From contig OY743169.1 in NCBI GenBank assembly GCA_963555705.1, positions 52,314,124 through 52,378,123 of the forward strand: DNA of 64,000 nucleotides, read 5' to 3'. This document shows positions 57,220 to 64,000 of the stretch, piece after piece; positions within the stretch are counted from its first letter, which is position 1, and each line of letters begins with the position of its first letter. The DNA comes from Ligustrum vulgare. Its lineage: Eukaryota; Streptophyta; Magnoliopsida; Lamiales; Oleaceae. The notes beneath the pieces are model-generated. The model saw only the letters and a program-made list of their open reading frames with translations, ran no database searches and was not told the origin of the DNA. Position numbers and translations under genes: made by a program.

Positions 57220-57786
57220 ATGTTCAAACCCTTTTCTTTTAAATTTAAAGATCTCAAAACCTCTGTACTGAATGTTTATGTGATCTTAATTTTTCAAAGA
57301 CAAGGTTATTTCACTGAGTCACATGTCTATACTCATTTCAGTAGCCTCAAGGAGTATGCAGTTCAGCCTTTCAACATGCATAAAGATTGGGAGCATAATC
57401 CAAAAAAGTTTCATAATTTCCAAAGACGCGTGGCAGAACTCAATCAGACAATTCCACCTCAAATATGGCCAGATTACTCAGATGATGCTCCATGGGAAGC
57501 TTTTCCAATTGAGTATACCCGAAAGATCCAACAAGACATCCAGGCATATCAGGATACTCATCTGCAAAGATATCCTAATTCATATACTCCAGATTATGAT
57601 TTCGCATTTGATATGCAGTATGGACAAATATACCAAGGAAGGCCTCCACAAAGTCTGGGTGAAACATCAAGGTACTCAGAGAAGACTCCAGAAGGATGCC
57701 AGCTAAGAAAAAAGCAAATGGAGATCACTGACAAATTGCTCAACAACCTGCATTATAGTATGCAGAAGGAAAAAGGCATTTTATGA
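57220..57786 (+). CDS. Pararetrovirus downstream ORF, function unknown
   Basis: A 188-codon frame after the polymerase. The first 25 or so residues may be spurious; from FTESHVYTHFSSLKEYAVQP on it looks like real coding sequence, rich in Q, Y and P (HLQRYPNSYTPDYDFAF). I do not recognise a domain. Florendovirus-like genomes carry a second ORF at this place. The frame may have begun further upstream, as 56817-57213 also has coding-like pieces in other frames. It continues in broken form (lysine/glutamate-rich) to about 58130. Confidence 0.45.
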   Translation: MFKPFSFKFKDLKTSVLNVYVILIFQRQGYFTESHVYTHFSSLKEYAVQPFNMHKDWEHNPKKFHNFQRRVAELNQTIPPQIWPDYSDDAPWEAFPIEYTRKIQQDIQAYQDTHLQRYPNSYTPDYDFAFDMQYGQIYQGRPPQSLGETSRYSEKTPEGCQLRKKQMEITDKLLNNLHYSMQKEKGIL

Positions 57787-58339
57787 AGGAAAAATTGGCC
57801 CCAGTAATATAAAAATATCATATAAACAGCTTTTAGAAAAAGAAAAAGTAAAAGCAGGAGAATCAAGCAAATCTAACCAAGAAACCAACAAAATAAACTA
57901 TCAAGATAGCCTTTTTCGGGACTCACAAGACCCATGGTCTCAAATGACTCCAGAATTGGTTATTGACTCTTAGACACTTAAAATCTTAGAAAAACAAAAG
58001 AATGGGACCATAACAAACAAATTCACCAAAATCGTCATAACACTGGATGGTTAAATCAACATGGACTACCCCTGATGCCAGAAGACTCGAAAGAAGAAGA
58101 AGACACCATGAACCTAGACGAACCATGACAAAACATCGTCTACATCTACTTTATTTAAGCTTTGCTTTATTAAAGAAAGAATCTTTCTTTATCATGTCAA
58201 ATGTCAGTCTGTAATATTATTAAAGTTGTTTGCCTATTTTGTATTTTTTCCGATCATAAAATCTTGCTTTTGTAAAAGTAATATTTTACTTTAAGAAAAA
58301 AATCGTTTGTCTGTATTATTATCAGAATCTTTCTTTTAG

Positions 58340-58500
58340 GATAAGGTTTGCGAGTCTGTAATGACGTGTGTCCACCTTGTCGCCCACACATAGGTCTTTT
58401 GTCTTCTTTTGGCTCTCCTCCCTCTATAAAAGGGGAGCTCTTCTCCATTGTAAGATCATTGAGTTTCCAGCAATAATATTAAGTGTGTTTGTTTATCATG
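58340..58500 (+). promoter_or_regulatory. Pararetrovirus intergenic promoter
   Basis: TATA box TATAAAAGGGG at 58425-58435. An AATGACGTGTG element (about 58360), containing the TGACG core of as-1-type sites, lies about 65 bp upstream. A CT-rich block precedes the TATA box. Spacing and content resemble caulimovirid pregenomic RNA promoters. Confidence 0.6.
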
Positions 58501-58550
58501 TTCTTCTAAATCTTGTCAGTTCTTCCTTAGTTTCCCAAGGTTCTAAATAG

Positions 58551-59629
58551 CATAAGTAGGAATGATATGAAGTAAGATCATAGTAGAAAATAGTATGCTT
58601 TGCAGTTGCACCTTCATGGTGATCCTCTGCATCAGAAAAATTCTTTACTGACCATTGATCCATCTGGAGTTATGATAATTTGCAGCAAATCCAAAAGTCA
58701 GGCCCTTTGTTAAGCCTATTGAGGCATTTTGTGGGCTAGAATACCGTGATTTGTTGTTAAATTGCCATCACTTTGCTTGAAAAAACTGCATCGAGGTGGA
58801 TTCTGGTTTTTCACTATAACAATGGAAGACACTTTGTATTAACCAATTAATACGAATTTAATAAATTGCTTCCAAAATTATATCCCTTTTGATTTACTCA
58901 ATAAAGGAGGTAGTTTCAGTTAAGTCCGACCCATTGTTTAGAAGAATATGATACTTCATAATGAGAAACATATCTACCAAGGAGTAGCCTTGAGTGACTC
59001 AGCAAGATGACATCGATATCAAACTCTGATTTTTCATTATAACAATGGAAAGCATAATATAATTTTAAGTGAGGGGTTTGTCTCATCATTCCTATGTATG
59101 TTAACTAACATCAACCATGCAATTAATTATATATACAATATTACTGTGGATGATTATGGACAATATCTATCTAGTCTTCTCGAGCCATGAAGAAGACTAG
59201 TTGGTCAATTCCTAGGGGATATTGCATTTGATCATCGAATGCTAAATGCAATAATCTCCATCTACAACTGCAACCTGTATCCTATACTAGTTGTCTTCTT
59301 GTGTCCAGCTGCAACCTGTATCCTATACTAGTTGGCACGTAGGCTTGTGTCAAATGGACGCGTAGGCAAATATCTACAAACTAAAGCACGCGGGCCAAAT
59401 TAATTAAATAATAGACACGCAGTCACAATTAAATAATAATAGGCTCGCAAGCCCAACCGACAAAAGTAGAATAAATTAACCATCCAGTCAATCACATGGT
59501 TCGAATCCATAACAATCCACTAAATACACATTCATCATATAAATGTATAACAATATAATATCTAACATTATATAAAAAACTTTCAAGTTTCTAGCAATTT
59601 AGGTCGTCTAAACTAATTTAGATATAATG
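58551..59629 (-). other. Copia leader/gag remnant, no readable ORF
   Basis: Resumes minus-strand Copia DNA. A 28-bp phrase (CTGCAACCTGTATCCTATAC and onward) is repeated at about 59268 and 59309. No gene can be supported. Confidence 0.4.
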
Positions 59630-60125
59630 GATCAGAACAATAATTAATTAATCAAATTAATTAACTAACTTTAGTTAGCAGGTCTTATTTAATTAAAATC
59701 ATATTTTAATCAAATACCAAATTAAAGTCCAACTCTAATTACAAAAGAGGAAAATTAAATTGACATCTTAATTGAGGATAAAACTCCTAAAATAAAATAA
59801 AATTCAATTTAGTAATTAACTAATCAAATTAATTGATTACATTAATTAACGAGTTTATTCAATTAAAATCAAATTTTAATTAAATATTAAATTAGAGTCC
59901 AACTCCAATTTCAATATTCTAGGGCTAATTGAATTTGTGATAAAATCCTAAATAAGATTTAATTAATAATCAATTAATCGAATTAACTAATTATTAAATC
60001 TAATTTTAATTAAAATCAAATTATAGTTAAATGCCAAATTAGAGTCCAAAATCTAATTCTAAAATTAGGGAAAATCAAATTAACATTTCAATTTAGGATA
60101 AAACTCCTAAATACAAAATTATATA
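59630..60125. repeat. Three tandem copies of a roughly 160-bp AT-rich unit
   Basis: Each unit runs through TTAATTAA-rich DNA, then ATTAAAATC, then AAATTAGAGTCCAACTCTAAT, then GGATAAAACTCCTAAAT. Starts lie at about 59640, 59815 and 59960, with divergence. It is in the 5' leader of the minus-strand Copia. Confidence 0.65.
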
Positions 60126-60539
60126 TTTGTTAAAATCCAATAAGTCATGAAATTTAAAATATAACTTTTGAATTAGGTCAAAATTAAAATTTGCAACCAA
60201 AGTTATAAATTGGGTCAAAACAATTTGAAAATCAAATTTAAAACTCATTTTAAAAAAACAACTAAAATCCATTTTCGAAAATTACATTTTGACCCATATT
60301 CAAAATTACATTCAGACTCGTGAATTTTGCAAATTACATGAGAGGACCTTCATTTTAAAATTACATTTTTTTACCCTATTACATAATTGAAGACAAGGGC
60401 TAACAATTTCATAAATTGCTAATGACCCCCCCCCCCTCCACCACAATAAGCCAAACACTAAAATTAAATTGCAAGAAGGGGCCTAAAATTTCATAAATTA
60501 AAAAACTGTCTGAACCTTGGTGGATCTCCTTCCCCTTCT

Positions 60540-60830
60540 TCTAATATGGACGGCGCCGGCATGAGCCTGGACTTCTCTATTCGTCGACAACCGCCGCTAT
60601 TTAAGTGTTGCAACCACGCTGCCAGTGACAGCGAGCTCCGGATGTCCTGCGAGCGCTGCATCGCACGACGATTCGCGATGCAACCTTAAGCAGCAACGAA
60701 AATCGCTGCTGCATCGAGCAGTGACCTACATTGCAGCAGCACCAGCGCTCCTTACGTCCAGCCTGAGGCGGTGTCCTCCCCTCGTCAAACACCAGATCTC
60801 CAACCGCCCATCCATGTCGTTTTCAGCGGT
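60540..60830. other. GC-rich island in an AT-rich leader
   Basis: Clearly higher GC than surroundings, with CAGCAG/GCTGC words and GCGATGCA-type inverted pairs. Short frames on both strands have no recognisable domain. It may be captured DNA within the Copia leader. Confidence 0.4.
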
Positions 60831-61024
60831 GGCTGCAACAGTTTGTAGCATCATCGGCAGTCACTTTTTCGATCCATTTTTCGACCAAAAAATTATTTTT
60901 CTCCTCTCAAATTAGATTTGAATAAGAAAATCAATTTTCTCAAAAGCTAGATAACAAGAAAAATAATTTCAAGCTTATCGAATTCATCAAAGAATTAAAC
61001 AAATTCTAACAAGTAACAAGGTAG

Positions 61025-61036
61025 GCTCTGATATTA
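61025..61036 (-). other. Primer-binding site of minus-strand Copia, mutated
   Basis: The minus strand reads TAATATCAGAGC; the consensus would be TGGTATCAGAGC, so two bases are changed (GG to AA). Confidence 0.7.
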
Positions 61037-61037
61037 C

Positions 61038-61418
61038 TGTAAGGTTTCAGGTCATACATGCACAGCTAAAATTAAACAAACTCGAAACCATAACCCGGAT
61101 CAACCTTGCATTTAGATAGAATTTGTGTTAAGAATTGTACATATGATGAATCTCGTGGATCTGAAATCTGGCACATGATGTAGAAATCTTGTCACCACCA
61201 GCTATCCAATTGTCCAGCCTCTAACAGAAATCCACACAGGGAGTTGAATCTGGAACTCCATCTACCTCCAACTATTGGAATATATTTGAGAGAATTGATT
61301 TTTCTCTTTATGTTAGCAAGAGAAAAATCATGCCCTAGAATATTACTGAAAATTAACTCTCTCTATTTCAACTAAACTTAATTCTTGTACGTTTAAGTAA
61401 TACCCCAATTAGGTTTCA
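61038..61418 (-). repeat. 5' LTR of minus-strand Copia, truncated
   Basis: Matches 47294-47672 (TGTAAGGTTTCAGGTCATAC...AATTAGG). The outer 80 bp or so present in the other LTR are missing, and unrelated DNA begins at about 61419. Confidence 0.8.
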
Positions 61419-62754
61419 TATCATTTGTGTGGGTATGGATCACTTTTCGACAAATTTGCTTTTTGGTTCGTACGTGTAGAATAGAACACTGATGTGTAAG
61501 GCACAAAATTTTTTAAGAATAGAATTATTTAATAATTTTATCAGTAATATCTTTTAACAATTTTAATAATATCGAAGGACTAAAGTGTTTTATATTTTGA
61601 CGATAAATTTATTTTGGATAAAATATTTAACTATTGATGAATATATAATTATTATATCGATATTGATCTCATTCTGTAGATAATAATCAATTAAGAGTCT
61701 TATTTCAAGTAAAAGTTGATTTGAATATAACCACATTAAGATATATTTGATTGAATGAATAGGGGTTTAAATAAAATTGTATTCATCCTTTTAGTTTCAA
61801 AAAAACATATTCTTTTTCCTTAATTTGTGTCGTGTGATACTTTAATTCAAGTGCCGTGTGATACTTAAATATTGCACAGATTTGAGAAAACCCAATTATC
61901 ACTTTCAATTGAATTAGATCTTGGCATGAAATTATACTATTTATAACTCCTAAAGCACGTTTTGGCCATATCAAATTTCAGAAAGCAAATTGACAGATTT
62001 TTGTTAAAACATAAAGCCAGTTCAATCACCACACAATATATATACTTTCTCGACTCAAAAGTTCTAGAAAAGTATTTTTAACCTGCAATTATATTTTCTT
62101 TCAAAGTTCGTATGATGTATGAAAGTATGGATTTCTCTATGTGCCAATTGAATTGTATTTTTGCTTTTTAATATTTTAAGTTTGAGTAATTTATGCGTTA
62201 TTATATGATCCGAATTAATAGTAATGATGATCTTGTGAGTAATACCAAAGAGTATTATGTAGATCTACATAAATCTGTCATAGGACGAGACCCTAAATTG
62301 AGATTGAGAATGGATATGACCTAAATTGAGAATTAGATGATCTGGTTTCTATCCCACTATGAAAGTATGTTATTGACGTAATTTACTTGCCTTTTATATT
62401 AAATTGTGGAAATAATGGCACAAAATATATACTGAGTATATTTGCATGTGCATTCCATATTTTGAAATATTTTACAGGTTAGTACGGGATCGATTGGATC
62501 TGTGGTGGAATGATGATGAGAGCGCCAAAGGGATTTCAATAAATTAAATACTTAAGTTTTTCAATATCAGTTCTATTTACCATTCCAAACATATTTATTT
62601 TATTAAATTATGTTTTAAAGATTTGGTTGTAAAGGATTTCAACCTCATGTTTGACAAAATCATTTATTTATGCTTCCGCATTTATTTGAGAGAATCAAAT
62701 TATTTTAGTAACACTTCAATGTTTATGGAGCTAAAAGGTCTGGAACGTTATAAA
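61419..62754 (+). mobile_element. 3' part of a gypsy-like LTR with PBS
   Basis: The block ends GGAACGTTATAAA, followed by TGGTATCAAAGC (62755-62766), a one-base variant of the tRNA-iMet primer site. That marks an LTR/PBS junction on the plus strand. The LTR start is not seen, probably lost with the truncated Copia edge. The frame at 62623-62811 runs across the junction and is not a gene. Confidence 0.5.
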
Positions 62755-62766
62755 TGGTATCAAAGC

Positions 62767-63180
62767 CCAAATGACAACGTAGACTTTAAAATTATTTTTC
62801 CAAGAATTTAGGGGGAAAAAATCTTGAACGTGCTGCACTATTCTCGTGAACACGGGGAGATTTACTGTTCACATGAACAGTTATTCTGGGAAGTTCTGCT
62901 GATCATGGGGCACTGGTATAAAAAAAAAAAAAGAAAAAAAAGAAAGGAATGGAAGTTGATTTTAAATTCTGATTTCAGAATTGTTTCCACTTTTTAGTTT
63001 CTAGTTTCTAAATGTCATAAATATTTGTATATAACTTAAACTTCTGAGTTGTTTCAAAAGATTTTTGAGTTTAAAGACAATTTAAAGATTTGTAAAGTTT
63101 TTAAAAGTGTTATATTATGGGGGAAAAAATCCTTGGCATGAGATGCCCATTATTCGATGACTCTCGGATTGATTTAAGAT
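62767..63180 (+). other. Start of gypsy-like internal region, no ORF
   Basis: A poly-A stretch at 62920-62945 and AT-rich DNA. No gag start recognised. Confidence 0.4.
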
Positions 63181-63588
63181 ATGTGATGTGATCCGATATT
63201 GAGATCACCAAGAACACGCGGAATTAAACGTCGGAAAGCTCTAAAATCCAATTAGTAGACGATAACAATGCAACTCCGACCTCACGACGCAAGAACTATG
63301 GGTATATTAAATCCAAAATCCGTTACGATGCGGAGATAAGAATCACAAAGGGGGAACGCCACAAAGGTTGTCAAATCCTTTGATAAGTTCAAATTTGTTC
63401 AACGAGAATAAGAAGAAAATTAAGGGAATATATCACATTCAATATCATTAATCTCAAGAATAAAAGTTGTGTTTTACAATGTTGAATGAAGCCCTATAAA
63501 TAGGCTAACAAAATAAAGCAACCAAAATAAACTAGAATTGCAAATAAACTAAACCGCCTAACATTATCTTAAATTGCGGTGCCTAAAT

Positions 63589-63893
63589 TACGGCCGTGAC
63601 TTATGAGTTTACGGCCGTAAGAAAGTTACGGATTAAAAATTAAAAACATATGTTACGACCGTGACAAATTTATATACGGCCGTAATCGACTCTCTGAATA
63701 AAAAAATAAAAACTACTAAACTTTATTTACGGCCGTGAGGATTTGGATTACGGCCGTAAGTCCTCTTCTGCATAATTTTGTGTTGATGATGTTACGGTCG
63801 TGAGATCATGGTTTACGGTCGTAATTGCCTTTTGGCACAATTTTAGCCAAGATGATTTTACGGCTGTAAAAATGGGTGTTACGGCCGTGAGAA
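63589..63893. repeat. Tandem array of ACGGCCGT palindromes
   Basis: Ten copies of TTACGG(C/T)CGT(A/G)A-like palindromes are arranged as five pairs; pairs start about every 63-75 bp (63590, 63654, 63729, 63792, 63859), members of a pair being about 20 bp apart. The first member tends to end GTGA, the second GTAA. The flanking DNA (63181-64000) is unassigned and may be part of an LTR. Confidence 0.8.
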
Positions 63894-64000
63894 TGCTTCT
63901 GCCCCAATTTCTTGTTGTTCTTTGATCCAAATCCCTAGTAACAACTTTGGTTCATCTTCCACTTTGTTATGCAACGTAAATGAGGTCTTTGCACTCGAGC

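Larger units (their letters stand above)
52382..58550 (+). mobile_element. Endogenous pararetrovirus (Caulimoviridae, Florendovirus-like), defective
   Basis: Movement protein C-terminal part, capsid with CCHC-like box, aspartic protease, RT and RNase H follow in order on the plus strand, then a second ORF and an intergenic region with a TATA box. This is a caulimovirid arrangement, and integrase is absent. The order and the downstream separate ORF fit the florendoviruses found endogenous in many angiosperms. The 5' part of the movement protein is missing, and the genes are in different frames with stops, so it is a viral fossil. It inserted into the old Copia element. Exact ends cannot be fixed by eye. 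Confidence 0.85.
47294..61418 (-). mobile_element. Degenerate minus-strand Copia retrotransposon with nested insertions
   Basis: Homologous LTR sequences at 47294-47751 and 61038-61418 (both with AGGTCATACATG...CAACTATTGGAAT) face right to left. The PBS lies beside the right LTR (61025-61036) and a polypurine tract beside the left one (minus strand AGTGGGGGATTTT, about 47752-47764). Inside are pol remnants on the minus strand. A hAT MITE (48788-49369) and an endogenous pararetrovirus (52382-58550) have inserted. The LTRs differ by roughly 10%, so it is old. Confidence 0.8.

Noticed and set aside
60601..60915. ORFs on both strands of the GC-rich island
   Set aside because: No motif, both strands open because of composition; reported only as a composition anomaly.
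62623..62811. 62-codon ORF near the right end
   Set aside because: It spans the LTR/PBS junction of a gypsy-like element.
1..64000. tRNA, rRNA or conserved host gene loci
   Set aside because: Apart from PBS fragments complementary to tRNA-iMet, no tRNA- or rRNA-like sequence and no intact intron-bearing host gene was recognised by reading.

Overview
The window is nuclear DNA of a flowering plant, most likely a dicot. It is AT-rich and made almost entirely of transposable elements, with Ty1/copia and Ty3/gypsy LTRs, plant initiator-Met tRNA primer-binding sites (TGGTATCAGAGC), CACTA, hAT, Stowaway and Mutator-like elements, and an endogenous caulimovirid. I see no ordinary multi-exon host gene, no tRNA or rRNA gene and no CRISPR array. 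Every recognisable host-type gene lies inside a mobile element.

Left part (1-17.9 kb). A decayed minus-strand Copia element (1890-3628) is interrupted by a plus-strand Copia element (3629-17834; LTRs of about 172 bp, by eye 6-7% diverged, pol broken by stops). That element is interrupted by a third, very young LTR retrotransposon (4109-12016; TSD GAATT; LTRs 1905 and 1887 bp, differing by eye by one 18-bp indel and two substitutions). The young element has a SIRE/Maximus-like gag with a damaged zinc knuckle and no protease, integrase, reverse transcriptase or RNase H. In their place, on the opposite strand, are two intact foreign ORFs. One is an intronless LONELY GUY (LOG) cytokinin-activating enzyme (7922-8575). 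The other is a cysteine-rich protein resembling the nucleic-acid-binding proteins of plant betaflexiviruses (8826-9362). Both LTRs carry W-box cores and GGTCGACC palindromes just upstream of a TATA box.

Middle part (18-46.4 kb). Degraded DNA-transposon material with MITEs and a solo-LTR-like block precedes a large CACTA element with matching ends (about 27999-46354). It contains remnants of the TNPD-type (DUF4218/DUF4216) and TNPA-type genes, an antisense phytochrome-kinase-substrate-like fragment, a 1-kb inverted repeat of GCAACGCGCAATG units, and several nested insertions. One of these is a small Copia-type element (39938-42282; TSD GGCTT) that has captured a fasciclin-like arabinogalactan protein fragment and has a Stowaway MITE in its 5' LTR.

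Right part (46.4-64 kb). A minus-strand Copia element (47294-61418) is degenerate and interrupted by a hAT MITE (TSD GCTATCCA) and by a plus-strand Florendovirus-like endogenous pararetrovirus (about 52382-58550) whose movement, capsid and protease/RT/RNase H regions lie in different frames. A gypsy-like LTR end with a PBS and an array of ACGGCCGT palindromes close the window.

The most unusual locus is the LOG plus viral-type ORF pair inside a recently active, polymerase-less retrotransposon.
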